A stretch of 17,464 nucleotides of DNA, taken from positions 1 through 17,464 of the forward strand of contig JAGGYZ010000218.1 of NCBI GenBank assembly GCA_021162285.1. Reading direction: 5' to 3'. Of this stretch, positions 1 to 7,361 are shown one piece after another. The notes beneath the pieces are model-generated. The model was given only the letters and a program-made list of their open reading frames with translations. It was not told the DNA's origin and ran no database searches. Position 1 is the first letter of the stretch; each line of letters starts with the position of its first letter. The DNA is from Candidatus Fermentibacteraceae bacterium. GTDB taxonomy: Bacteria; Fermentibacterota; Fermentibacteria; Fermentibacterales; JCC-6. The translations under genes and the position numbers were made by a program.

Positions 1-686
1 AGGTAAAAATTCTTGATAATACCGTCGTTGTCGCAGATTGCAACATGCACAGCAAAAGCTGCCAGAACTTCGTCTACAGCAAGGGAAGAAACATCACCCC
101 GGAAACAGCTTTCAATCAGTTCCAGAAGCTGTGTTTTATAGGGAGAACTGTCTACTTTCGGCTCGTATCCAGCCATCCCGGTGGTGTCTGCAAAGTGTTG
201 GGAAAGGCGTCCCATAGTGTCTGTATTCTTGAACAGAGGGCCGAAAGAAAACCCGTTTCGCTCATAGAAAAGGCGGTCAATGCGTTCCACATGCTCGTAA
301 ACCCCGTAGTTAGCGTTGTTTATTGACAGAGTTACAAATTCTGTCTCCGGTGCAGGAAACCCCATTTCTCTTGTAAGGTAGAGCCCCAGGGTGTTCCGCA
401 TAAGCGAAGCATCGCGGAACTGGGCATTCAGCAGTATGTGGCCTCCACCTGGGAAAAGATCTGCTTCCTGTGTGGTAATCCGCCAGCTTTTCTTGGCAAG
501 CAACAGGCTTGTGCCGCCTCTTAAAGCAAGGGTACACTCTCCGGTTATTCCGCCCTGAGAAACAGTGGCAGGAACCTCAAGATCAGCCGCGGGATCGGCT
601 AAGAGCTGTTCCAGATAATAAGGCTCAACCGTAACCTCGTAGTGAGGCAGGGAACCCATAATACAAAAAAGTGCAAACACAAGCAT
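1..686 (-). CDS. CotH-family secreted protein, N-terminal part (3' end outside window)
   Basis: The frame reads 228 full codons and runs off the window edge, so the C-terminus is missing. The N-terminus is a short hydrophobic stretch (residues 1-13) that looks like a signal peptide. The body resembles CotH-type (protein-kinase-like) domains: RGG at 57-59 followed by AKKSWRI near 64-70, a block around 83-115 with LMRNTLGLYL, the family-typical turn NYGVYEHVERID at 126-137, and DND...IKNFY at 219-228. CotH proteins were first described in Bacillus spore coats, but homologues are widespread as secreted proteins in non-sporulating bacteria, so a spore role is not implied here. The ATG at 686 has only a weak upstream GAAAG. 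A codon 10 residues later is also ATG but would remove the signal peptide. It is divergent from the small secreted gene at 734. Family assignment is from motif memory. Confidence 0.75.
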   Translation of the reverse strand, partial: MLVFALFCIMGSLPHYEVTVEPYYLEQLLADPAADLEVPATVSQGGITGECTLALRGGTSLLLAKKSWRITTQEADLFPGGGHILLNAQFRDASLMRNTLGLYLTREMGFPAPETEFVTLSINNANYGVYEHVERIDRLFYERNGFSFGPLFKNTDTMGRLSQHFADTTGMAGYEPKVDSSPYKTQLLELIESCFRGDVSSLAVDEVLAAFAVHVAICDNDGIIKNFY

Positions 687-733
687 AGTTTTATATATAC
701 TACTTTCGGTGTGTGCTATCCCGGGAGGATGTT

Positions 734-1156
734 TTGCTTTCAGTTCTGATTGTTCTACTGTCAACAACAAGCTTTGTTCCCATAGAATGCTTTGCAGACC
801 TTGATGCTGTAGCCGGACCTACAGATTTTGGTTTTCTGCTGATAATGTCGGAAGACTCGGTGGCAAACAAAGAAATGGCTCTTGAAATAACCCGTTCGCT
901 GGAGCTGCTCGGCTCAGAGGACAGCAGCAGTATATTTCTGTATTTTGTGTCGGTTAACGCTTCAGGCTATTCAGAGATAGCAGGCCTCGCCGGAGGTTTT
1001 GGCGGTTTTCCCTCTGTGGTAAGCCTGGTGGGGCACTGTGGATTTCTGGAACTTGATCCGGAATTCCTCGACTCGGAAATAGAAGACGCATGGCTCAGAT
1101 GGGGAAGCGGGCATACCCAGGGTGTGTGTAACTACTGCACCAGATGTAACCCCTGA
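734..1156 (+). CDS. small secreted protein, possible thioredoxin-like fold, C-terminal CxxCxxC
   Basis: I do not recognise a named family. From the TTG at 734 it encodes 140 residues. That start is preferred because GGGAGG at 723-728 sits 5 nt upstream; an in-frame GTG at 713 has no ribosome binding site but would add an arginine to the N-terminus. The first 20 or so residues are strongly hydrophobic and predict export. The remainder alternates like a thioredoxin-fold protein: a strand FGFLLIMS, a helix with ALEITRSLELLG, a strand IFLYFVSV, and a GFPSVVSLVGHCG segment that recalls the cis-proline region. The usual CxxC after the first strand is absent. Instead the extreme C-terminus carries CNYCTRC, a possible metal or redox site. 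A minus-strand terminator hairpin follows 20 bases after its stop. The fold call is tentative. Confidence 0.6.
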   Translation: MLSVLIVLLSTTSFVPIECFADLDAVAGPTDFGFLLIMSEDSVANKEMALEITRSLELLGSEDSSSIFLYFVSVNASGYSEIAGLAGGFGGFPSVVSLVGHCGFLELDPEFLDSEIEDAWLRWGSGHTQGVCNYCTRCNP

Positions 1157-1176
1157 AAGGACCGTCGGAATAGAAA

Positions 1177-1195
1177 GGGCGGCATATAGCCGCCC
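1177..1195 (-). terminator. hairpin terminator for the isomerase-like gene
   Basis: A perfect 7-bp stem (GGGCGGC / GCCGCCC) closes a 5-nt loop. On the minus strand it is followed by TTTCTATT, a moderate U tract, so it best serves the minus-strand operon ending at 1203. On the plus strand no T run follows, but the hairpin lies between two convergent genes and might slow both. Confidence 0.6.
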
Positions 1196-1202
1196 ATCAG
1201 GT

Positions 1203-2324
1203 TTACAATTCTGTTACAGGGTCTTCCGGAAGCTTGTTGTCTTTTCTCCATGATGCAACCACAGGGCGAACATCTGTTACAAAGGCGTCTCTCAGTATTC
1301 TGTTTGCCGCAGTCGGATCTGGTTTAGACTGAGCTGTTTTTAATTCGTCGAGATTAACAAGGCTTGCTCTGGCCAGAGCATGTTCGGTGTTCTCGATGGC
1401 GGAGAGTACATTTTCCGCAGGAGAGCCAACCCTGGTATCGACTCTTAGCTCTATGCTGTTTTCCTCGGGATTGTACAGGTCGGCTTCTTCAGCCTGGCGG
1501 AGGTTAAGGAAAAGCCGGAACAGAGCACCTGCATCAAGAGAGCCCGCAGGCATTGCTCCCATCCCCAGCTTGTTGTCTGAAAGCACAAGCCTTCCCAGCA
1601 TTTTCTGATGCAGCAGAGAAATGGTTACCGATTCAAGGCTTTCGCCGGGAAGAAGGGAGGCCGTATCCAGCAGAACTTTACAGGATGGATCAGTTTCCCT
1701 GCACAGCCAGCTTGCAGTTCCCCAGTCGGGAACGGAGGTGGCGCAGAAAGATGGATTATAGGGCTTGAACCCGAGAAGTATATTCTCACTCTTCCGGATA
1801 TTCATATCAATCTGTCTCAGCCCTTTTAGAATCCCAAAAAGCATATCCACTGTGTTTTTCTCTCCTGGAGAGTCAATTCCATCGGGAATCCACAGACCCA
1901 GCTGTCTGCACTTTATTTCCCGCATTTGTTCCATGGCTGCCTTTATCTGGTTGATTGAAGCAACGCGGATCTCGGGATAGGGAGAAGTCAGCGTACCGTA
2001 CATGAGCCGGTGATTAAGCACGCCGCGTTTTCTTGGAATGTAAAGGTCTGCCATCACAGTGACAGGCGTAAGGTTGTTTTTCTTAAGTAACTCAGAAACA
2101 GAAACGGCTTCTTCTTTTGTTCTGAAGTCGGAAGGGTGATGGAGAATTACATCACTGCATTTCCCGGTAAGAGCAGAAATCTTTCCCAGAAGATCAAGCT
2201 TGTCCGAAATAGAGCCCGGATCACTGTCCGTTTTGTAAATGGCAAATGTGCTTCCTGCACGGGAAACGGATTGTGTAGAGATGAGCAACTTGAGTTTTGT
2301 AAGCTGCTCTTTTACTGTTTTCAC
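1203..2324 (-). CDS. RhaI-type sugar isomerase homologue (TIM barrel), active site apparently lost
   Basis: 373 residues, the usual length for the xylose-isomerase-like L-rhamnose isomerase family (RhaI, Pseudomonas stutzeri type). Recognisable blocks are GTLTSPYPEIR at 110-120, LWIPDG at 144-149, ATSVPDWGTA at 195-204, VLLDT at 217-221, and the C-terminal NRILRDAFVTDVRP at 341-354. Compared with the family pattern as I remember it, the metal-binding Glu of FEPAFYAT is Asn190, the DxGHH motif reads D220-T-A-S-L, the FHFND strand reads LVLSD (246-250), and the DDD of the substrate loop reads GMG (254-256). Only D220 and D296 of the expected acidic and His set remain. It is therefore probably not a normal metal-dependent isomerase. 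Start is GTG, with GAGGGG about 11 nt upstream. It is the last gene of the minus-strand block, 70 bp after nnr, and may also have its own promoter. Confidence 0.75.
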   Translation of the reverse strand: MKTVKEQLTKLKLLISTQSVSRAGSTFAIYKTDSDPGSISDKLDLLGKISALTGKCSDVILHHPSDFRTKEEAVSVSELLKKNNLTPVTVMADLYIPRKRGVLNHRLMYGTLTSPYPEIRVASINQIKAAMEQMREIKCRQLGLWIPDGIDSPGEKNTVDMLFGILKGLRQIDMNIRKSENILLGFKPYNPSFCATSVPDWGTASWLCRETDPSCKVLLDTASLLPGESLESVTISLLHQKMLGRLVLSDNKLGMGAMPAGSLDAGALFRLFLNLRQAEEADLYNPEENSIELRVDTRVGSPAENVLSAIENTEHALARASLVNLDELKTAQSKPDPTAANRILRDAFVTDVRPVVASWRKDNKLPEDPVTEL

Positions 2325-2352
2325 TTTATCACCAGCCCCTCAAAATAAATAT

Positions 2353-2361
2353 TTAATATCA
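2353..2361 (-). promoter_or_regulatory. possible extended -10 promoter for the isomerase-like gene
   Basis: On the minus strand TGATATTAA forms an extended -10 (TGn plus a 4/6 hexamer) about 30 nt before the GTG start, in the AT-rich 70-bp gap after nnr. No convincing -35 is present. The same TGATAT core occurs before the suhB-like gene. Weak evidence. Confidence 0.25.
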
Positions 2362-2394
2362 AACCAATGCTCAGGCCTATAATCTTAACATAAT

Positions 2395-3918
2395 TCAGTT
2401 CTGAGTCCAGTAGGGATTTCCGAACAGAAGAGAATCGCTTTTTCCTGTTTCTACAATTGCGAACGCATCTCCCAGATTTTCAGCTACATCCGAGGGAATT
2501 ATAGCCCGCGCAGAGGTTTTTCCCGCAAGAAGATCAGCAGAGAGACCGTGCAGGTAAGCAGCTAGTGTCAGTGCATCTATCCCTGGACTGCCCTGGGCTA
2601 TAAGACCGGCAACAATACCTGAAAGAACATCACCGGAACCGCCGGTGGCAAGGCCGTGGTTGCCAGTTGGAATCGTAGTTCTGTGTCCTTCGGGGGAAAA
2701 TACCAGTGTGGGTTTCCCCTTCAGGAGAACAGAGCAGTGCAGTGCTATGGCTGTTTTCTCTGCTGCTGCATACCGGTCATTCAGGTGGTCTCCGCAGCCT
2801 GTCAGTCTTTTCAGCTCTCCCGGGTGTGGGGTCATAACAACTTCCCCGGGGTAGGATTTAAGCATCTCTGCAATGGTGGAGTCAATCACATTAAGTGCAT
2901 CGGCATCAAGGACTATTGGAATCTTCCATGTTCCCAGAACATGTCTAAGTATTCTCTCTGTACTTCCATTCATTCCCATGCCGGGGCCGACCACAGCCAC
3001 AGAGTAGTTGTTGGGATCCGGCAGAGAAGTTACATCGCCTGGAAGAAAGTAAGAGCACAGAGTTTCAGGAATTCTCCCGGCAATTGCCGGAGATGCCGGC
3101 AGAGGCACACACATTTCAACAAGACCGCATCCGGATCTTAATGCTCCCATTGCTGCCATCTGCGGAGCACCGGGCATCCTTTCAGAGCCGGCGAGAACAA
3201 GTACCTTGCCGAAAGTTCCCTTGTGGCTGTCTACAGGTCTTTCCGGTAGCAAAGAATTAGCGTAGTGTCTTGTCATTACCCTGCGCACATCGTTTCTGGG
3301 AACATGTATCCCTATATCTTTTAACAGAAGAGAACCGCAGTGACCGCAGCCCGGAGGAAGAAGAAGACCCAGTTTGGGTGCTGCAAAAGTAACGGTAACA
3401 CTGGCCTGTATAGCAGAGCGGTCGCACTGTCCGGTAAGGCCGTCAACACCTGTAGGCATGTCTACAGCAACAACAGGAGCATTCAATCCTGTACACTCTA
3501 CAGCCAGATCAAGGGTTCCGCCTCTGAGATTTCCGGCAAAACCCACACCAAGAAGAGCATCAACGGCAACTGAAGCAGTAACCTGAGGTTCATAAGAAAT
3601 AATACCTCCGGCAAAAAGAAACCTGTCCATGTTAATACGGCAGCCTTCAGTAATTTTGCTTGAGGAGCTGAAAGAGGGACGCACTATTACATTGTAACCC
3701 TTTTGAAGAAGAAACCGGGCAGCTGTGAAACCGTCCCCTCCGTTGTTGCCTGGGCCGGTATAAACAACCACAGTGCCTTCTGCAGGTGAAACCATTGCAC
3801 TTACAGTTTCTGCAACAGATAGCCCGGCTCTCTCCATCAGAACCAGCGCCGGGGTCCCGGAACTGATTGCCTTCCTGTCTAATTCCGCAATTTCAGATGG
3901 TGTCTGCCAGAAAGCCAT
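2395..3918 (-). CDS. nnr: bifunctional NAD(P)H-hydrate epimerase / ADP-dependent NAD(P)H-hydrate dehydratase
   Basis: 507 residues, normal for the fused bacterial enzyme that repairs hydrated NADH and NADPH. The N-terminal YjeF_N epimerase half (about 1-215) has GPGNNGGDG at 55-63, D120 in VDALLG, and VDMPTGVDG at 152-160. The C-terminal ribokinase-like dehydratase half (about 230-490) has KGTFGKVLVLAGS at 233-245, GPGMG at 311-315, LDADALN at 337-343, TPHPGE at 363-368, LLKG at 398-401 and the catalytic GGSGD at 426-430. The ATG lies one base after the acpS stop, with AAGGG upstream, so the two are probably translationally coupled. Nothing appears truncated. The product is cytoplasmic, and both activities should be present because both motif sets are intact. 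Confidence 0.95.
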   Translation of the reverse strand: MAFWQTPSEIAELDRKAISSGTPALVLMERAGLSVAETVSAMVSPAEGTVVVYTGPGNNGGDGFTAARFLLQKGYNVIVRPSFSSSSKITEGCRINMDRFLFAGGIISYEPQVTASVAVDALLGVGFAGNLRGGTLDLAVECTGLNAPVVAVDMPTGVDGLTGQCDRSAIQASVTVTFAAPKLGLLLPPGCGHCGSLLLKDIGIHVPRNDVRRVMTRHYANSLLPERPVDSHKGTFGKVLVLAGSERMPGAPQMAAMGALRSGCGLVEMCVPLPASPAIAGRIPETLCSYFLPGDVTSLPDPNNYSVAVVGPGMGMNGSTERILRHVLGTWKIPIVLDADALNVIDSTIAEMLKSYPGEVVMTPHPGELKRLTGCGDHLNDRYAAAEKTAIALHCSVLLKGKPTLVFSPEGHRTTIPTGNHGLATGGSGDVLSGIVAGLIAQGSPGIDALTLAAYLHGLSADLLAGKTSARAIIPSDVAENLGDAFAIVETGKSDSLLFGNPYWTQN

Positions 3919-3919
3919 G

Positions 3920-4273
3920 CTATTCCCTTTCTGTTAAAAGAGCAAATGTAAAGGATGTGTAATCCCCCCACGCGGCGGAGAGATGAATTTCACTGTTTCC
4001 TGCAAGAGCAAGAGCCGACCCGGAGAGCTGGGCCTTCAACTTGTTTCCACTGACGAATATTTGAATATCGTGCCAGGAAAGAGATGGACCGAACCCGGTA
4101 CCAAGAGCCTTGGCAACAGATTCTTTTGCAGAGAACATCACGGCCAGATCACGGTCTCCAGGGTTACACACAAGTTCTTCCGGAGTAAACAGCCTATCCC
4201 TCAGTCTGCCCTGATTTCTGGTAACTGATCGAATGAACCTCGATACTTCAACTGTATCCGTGCCTGTTTTCAT
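3920..4273 (-). CDS. acpS: holo-[acyl-carrier-protein] synthase
   Basis: Transfers 4'-phosphopantetheine from CoA to the acyl carrier protein. The chosen start (ATG at 4273) gives 117 residues, typical for AcpS, and begins MKTGTDTVEV, matching the family N-terminus with the Mg-binding Asp6. The second signature, FSAKESVAKALGTG at 47-60, carries the catalytic-site Glu51. A longer frame open to 4420 would overlap tsaD and has no family similarity upstream. The chosen ATG has a purine-rich GGGGGGAGGG just upstream (GGAGG 4 nt from the ATG). It lies 73 bp after the tsaD stop and one base before nnr. The gap to tsaD is the loosest junction in the middle of the operon, but I see no clear terminator or promoter in it. 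Confidence 0.92.
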   Translation of the reverse strand: MKTGTDTVEVSRFIRSVTRNQGRLRDRLFTPEELVCNPGDRDLAVMFSAKESVAKALGTGFGPSLSWHDIQIFVSGNKLKAQLSGSALALAGNSEIHLSAAWGDYTSFTFALLTERE

Positions 4274-4346
4274 CTTCCCTCCCCCCACCATGAAAACAAA
4301 GATAGTTGAAAGCAATGCCGGTGTCATGCTGTTGAAACAGAGGTGT

Positions 4347-5354
4347 CTATTGGGAAAGAGGTGAAAGGCGCTTTCCGTGCCACCGGGGAAAGGTGTTGCA
4401 TGAATAGTCGGAACAGGCAAGCGGATCAGAATTCAAAGCAGAAAGAGCTGCCCGACCAACCATTACCGCATTATCCATGGTGTGTTTAATTTCCGGCATA
4501 AAAAAAGACATCCCCCGTTTTTTGCACTCGCGGTTGAAACTGGATCTCAACAGGCTGTTTGCAGAAACACCACCTGCAATAAGTACAGATTTTGCTTCGA
4601 GCCTTCCTGCCTGGTACATGGTTTTTGAAACCAGCAGGTTGCACACGGTTTTTCTGAAAGATGCAGAGAGGTCTTCAGGTGAAACATTTCCCTGTTCCCA
4701 TACAAGTCTGACGGCGGTTTTGAGGCCGCTGAAGCTGAACTCTGGAAGTTTCTTACTGCCCAGAGGCGAAGGCAGGGCTACAGCGTCCGGATCCCCTTTT
4801 TCAGCAAGCAGGTCTATTGCCTTTCCTCCAGGATATTCCAGTCCCATCAACTTTGCTGTTTTATCGAAAGCCTCTCCTGCCGCATCGTCCCTTGTTGTTC
4901 CAAGCAGAAAGCATTCCTCCCAGGAAAGCATATGAAAAATCATGGTGTGCCCTCCGCTTGCAAGCAGAGCAACCGCTGGAAATTCAACAGCGGAGTTGTA
5001 GTGTATGTGCAGGTGGGCAGCGAGATGGTTGATGCCGAGAAAGGGTTTTTTCAGCGCAAATGCAGCTGCTTTGGTCCAAGACAAACCAACCAGTAGAGAT
5101 CCTGTAAGACCTGGACCTGCTGTGGCTGCAAAGACATCAATGTTGTGCAGAGAGGTGCCGGACATCTCCAGAACCTCTGTGATAAGACCTGGTAGAACAC
5201 TCATGTGAAGTCTTGAGGCAATTTCTGGAACCACTCCGCCATGTGTGCTGTGAATCAGCTGGCTGGAAACCAGTTCAGCTGCGGCAGTTCCGTGTTCATC
5301 CAGAACAGCCACAGCTGAATCATCACAAGAGGTCTCAACGGCGAGAAGCTTCAC
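4347..5354 (-). CDS. tsaD: tRNA N6-threonylcarbamoyladenosine (t6A37) transferase
   Basis: 335 residues, the standard TsaD/Gcp/OSGEP length. It transfers the threonylcarbamoyl group to A37 of ANN-decoding tRNAs, together with TsaB and TsaE, which are not in this window. The ASKHA-fold motifs are intact: ETSCDDSAVAV at 7-17, the metal-binding NHLAAH with His110 and His114, SGGHT at 133-137, DDAAGEAFDK at 156-165, FSFSGLKT at 206-213, GGVSAN at 261-266 and the metal-binding Asp294 in TMDNA. The GTG start shares a base with the rplI stop (TAGTG), so translation is coupled to L9. The last ~25 residues are variable but end close to the expected length. Confidence 0.96.
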   Translation of the reverse strand: MKLLAVETSCDDSAVAVLDEHGTAAAELVSSQLIHSTHGGVVPEIASRLHMSVLPGLITEVLEMSGTSLHNIDVFAATAGPGLTGSLLVGLSWTKAAAFALKKPFLGINHLAAHLHIHYNSAVEFPAVALLASGGHTMIFHMLSWEECFLLGTTRDDAAGEAFDKTAKLMGLEYPGGKAIDLLAEKGDPDAVALPSPLGSKKLPEFSFSGLKTAVRLVWEQGNVSPEDLSASFRKTVCNLLVSKTMYQAGRLEAKSVLIAGGVSANSLLRSSFNRECKKRGMSFFMPEIKHTMDNAVMVGRAALSALNSDPLACSDYSCNTFPRWHGKRLSPLSQ

Positions 5355-5800
5355 TAGGTCTGAGCCTTAACCTCAACATTAACGGTTTCGACCAGATCAC
5401 TCAGTATCTTGATCTGAACCTTGTGTTCTCCGAGTTTTTTAATGTGGTTTTCAAGAAGAATCTGTTGTTTGTCTATCTCAAAATTCTTTTCCTGAAGTGC
5501 AGCGGAAATTTCCCGCTCTCCAATACCACCGTAAAGCTGTCCGTTCTCGTCAGCAGTAGCCGTGAAAGTAAGAGTAACCTGCCTGAGCTTTTCTGCAAGA
5601 GCTTCTGCTGCTTTGTTCTGCTCTTTTTCTCTGGCAACGGCAGCAGCTTTAAGAGAAACTGCCATTTTCAAGGAACCAGTCGTGGCTACCACCGCCAGTT
5701 TCTTTGGCAGCAGGTAGTTCCGCGCATAGCCGGAAGCTACGTTGACCACTTCTCCCGGAGTTCCGAGAGAGTCAACTGTTTTGATCAGAAGAACCTTCAT
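5354..5800 (-). CDS. rplI: 50S ribosomal protein L9
   Basis: 148 residues, full length. The N-terminal rRNA-binding domain is canonical, with KVLLIKTVDSLGTPGEVVNVASGYARNYLLP spread over residues 2-32. It is followed by the long connecting helix (about 45-75, rich in Ala, Lys and Glu) and a C-terminal domain that includes LYGGIG at 89-94 and a final beta strand region near 125-145. The start ATG has AAGGATGA as its ribosome binding site. That site and the first nine codons lie inside the 3' end of the upstream membrane-protein gene (29-bp overlap in another frame). rpsR and rplI sit in one operon in many bacteria, as here. Confidence 0.97.
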   Translation of the reverse strand: MKVLLIKTVDSLGTPGEVVNVASGYARNYLLPKKLAVVATTGSLKMAVSLKAAAVAREKEQNKAAEALAEKLRQVTLTFTATADENGQLYGGIGEREISAALQEKNFEIDKQQILLENHIKKLGEHKVQIKILSDLVETVNVEVKAQT

Positions 5801-6653
5801 TTTTCATCCTTTCGATCCTTAAGTCTATTTTTTTTCTGTAATCAAACCAGGTATCCAGAATTCCCAGCAGAACCAGACTGCCAAGAACAACCGGGGGAGC
5901 GAAAATTGCGCTCAATATGAGCATAACTGCCATCCCCGGCAGGCTTTTCACCCACTTAACAGCAACCTGAAGACCCTCTATACCGTAGGGAAGAGCGCTG
6001 AAAACCAGCAGGTTTTTTGCTATTCTCAACGCAAGAGGTGATACGTGAGACATTCTGGCTGTAACCAGAACAATCAGGCTGACAATGGGTATCCAGGCAA
6101 CCGCCCAGTGCATGCTGAACCTTGCTTTCCCCTTTATTACCGAACCCATACTTCGAGGGTTCAGAGACTGGAAGAAAAGCACGGAAAGAATGGAACCAAG
6201 CACAATTTGAACAGCCCCAATACCTGGCGAATAGTAAGTTATCAGAGAGAACACATGATCTACAGTTCCGGAATCCAGTCCCGCAGAGACATATATACTG
6301 CGGAGAGGTTCCAGCTCGGATTCGCCGAGGTTCATAAAACCCGGAAAACCCAGGGAGAGAAGGGTAGCAGTTAAGAGAGTGAAACCGGAAGACAAATAGA
6401 GTGTTTTGAGAAGCTTGTACCCAGACCTGGCTGCAATGGCTGTTACTGCAGCACAAACCGCAGTCAGAGCAGCACCCTGAAACCCTGCCAGATACCACGA
6501 CACAATAACAATCACTGCAGCTGCAGGCAGACCTCTGTTCAGCCTGCCGGTGAGCAGTTTTGCAGAAAAGCCCGCCGCAAGAAACGGCAGTCCGGCAAGC
6601 AGTGAGAGCCCGCCAAGCAGCAGCTGTTTCAGTCTTGTTTTGTTTCCCCGCAT
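5772..6653 (-). CDS. DUF2232/YybS-like multi-pass membrane protein
   Basis: From the ATG at 6653 it encodes 293 residues. A more upstream ATG (6722) would overlap rpsR by 50 bp and add a polar, non-family extension, so it is rejected. The sequence holds about eight predicted hydrophobic helices: a paired block directly after a basic N-terminus (RGNKTRLKQ), two or three near the first third, a central SVLFFQ-type helix, then a conserved-looking C-terminal half ending in a positively charged cytoplasmic tail (YRKKIDLRIERMK). Membrane proteins of the YybS/DUF2232 family commonly lie beside rplI in Gram-positive genomes. The location between rpsR and rplI supports that assignment, but the family call rests on topology and context more than on residues. 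Molecular function is unknown. It lies 19 bp after rpsR. Confidence 0.75.
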   Translation of the reverse strand: MRGNKTRLKQLLLGGLSLLAGLPFLAAGFSAKLLTGRLNRGLPAAAVIVIVSWYLAGFQGAALTAVCAAVTAIAARSGYKLLKTLYLSSGFTLLTATLLSLGFPGFMNLGESELEPLRSIYVSAGLDSGTVDHVFSLITYYSPGIGAVQIVLGSILSVLFFQSLNPRSMGSVIKGKARFSMHWAVAWIPIVSLIVLVTARMSHVSPLALRIAKNLLVFSALPYGIEGLQVAVKWVKSLPGMAVMLILSAIFAPPVVLGSLVLLGILDTWFDYRKKIDLRIERMKNEGSSDQNS

Positions 6654-6672
6654 TTGTGTTCTCTGACTGTTT

Positions 6673-6924
6673 CTACCTGTAGTGTTCTCTGATGTACGGT
6701 GCCAGCGCGAGGAATCTTGCAATTTTCAGTTCTTTGGCTACCATTCTCTGGTGTCTTGCACAGTTTCCACTGACGCGCTTCGCCACGATTTTTCCCCGGT
6801 CACTGATGTATCTCTGAACCATTTTTTCGTTCTTGTAGGAAATTTCCATGTCGGGATTCATGCAGAAACGACATTTCTTCTTCCTGGTGATCTTTATTCC
6901 TTTGCGTTTACCATGGATAGGCAT
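6673..6924 (-). CDS. rpsR: 30S ribosomal protein S18, cysteine-containing (C+) form
   Basis: 83 residues with the full S18 core: ISYKNEKMVQRYISDRGKIVAKRVSGNCARHQR (in pieces, residues 28-60) and the C-terminal helix LALAPY near 73-78. It carries CRFC at 18-21 and CARH at 55-58, the CxxC...CxxH set of zinc-ribbon-like C+ paralogues. C- paralogues lack these cysteines. The binding partner in the 30S platform is S6, encoded two genes upstream. Its start overlaps the preceding OB-fold gene by one base (TGATG), implying coupled translation. Confidence 0.96.
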   Translation of the reverse strand: MPIHGKRKGIKITRKKKCRFCMNPDMEISYKNEKMVQRYISDRGKIVAKRVSGNCARHQRMVAKELKIARFLALAPYIREHYR

Positions 6925-7346
6925 CAGGCCTTCCTTTCTGTGTTAAAAATCAGTTGTATGCGGCGGGCACGGAGAAGAGTCTTGAAGTGCGCTCCACCGG
7001 TACGATCATTTGTTTTTCTGTGTGCTAATCGACCTTCAATAAGAATTGCATCTCCTGGATGAAGTTTTTCATCAAGAGCAGTTGCAAGTTTACCCCATGC
7101 ATCAACTTCAATTTCTGAAACTACAGTTTCAGGGTTATCGAAATATGTTTTCAGCCTGTTTTCCACAAGAATGTGCAGTACCGGAACACCGGAACGAGTC
7201 AGCGCAAGAGCTTTTCGGCGCTTGATGATTCCAGTAACAACTGCATAATTCAACTCAGGCAGCATATCCAGAAGAACCTGTTCGCGGTCTGCTGACTCAG
7301 GTATCGCTGCATCGCTCAATTCAGGGAATTCTTCCTGAAAGGTCAT
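6924..7346 (-). CDS. second SSB/PriB-like OB-fold protein
   Basis: 140 residues. After an acidic N-terminal extension of about 30 residues, it shows the SSB-type OB fold: NYAVVTGIIKR (33-43), LTRSGVPVLHILVENR (48-64 region), EIEVDAWGKLATALDE (78-93), GDAILIEGRLAHRK (98-110) and a final strand around LLRARRIQLI. These correspond to the vfLiGrL, psGtpvanFslav, DVVaWGklAe and G..v.veGrL blocks of SSB. Unlike the neighbouring ssb product it has no acidic DDIPF tail, so it should not recruit SSB-tail-binding proteins. In enterobacteria the rpsF-rpsR interval holds priB, a tailless SSB paralogue that helps replication restart, and this gene is in the same position. Whether it does the same job is inference. 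It lies 15 bp after ssb and overlaps rpsR by one base. Confidence 0.8.
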   Translation of the reverse strand: MTFQEEFPELSDAAIPESADREQVLLDMLPELNYAVVTGIIKRRKALALTRSGVPVLHILVENRLKTYFDNPETVVSEIEVDAWGKLATALDEKLHPGDAILIEGRLAHRKTNDRTGGAHFKTLLRARRIQLIFNTERKA

Positions 7347-7361
7347 AAGAAGCTCCTGTTC

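Noticed and set aside
3077..3090. Perfect 14-bp palindrome (CCGGCAATTGCCGG)
   Set aside because: It lies within the nnr coding sequence and encodes an ordinary Pro-Ala-Ile-Ala-Gly stretch; no U tract or other regulatory context.
2656..3141. Long plus-strand open frame opposite nnr (161 codons)
   Set aside because: It lies fully antisense to a gene with intact motifs, has no start signal of its own and no recognisable protein features.
4274..4420. Longer acpS frame starting at 4420
   Set aside because: It would overlap tsaD by about 74 bp and adds a 49-residue extension without similarity to AcpS; a strong ribosome binding site precedes the ATG at 4273.
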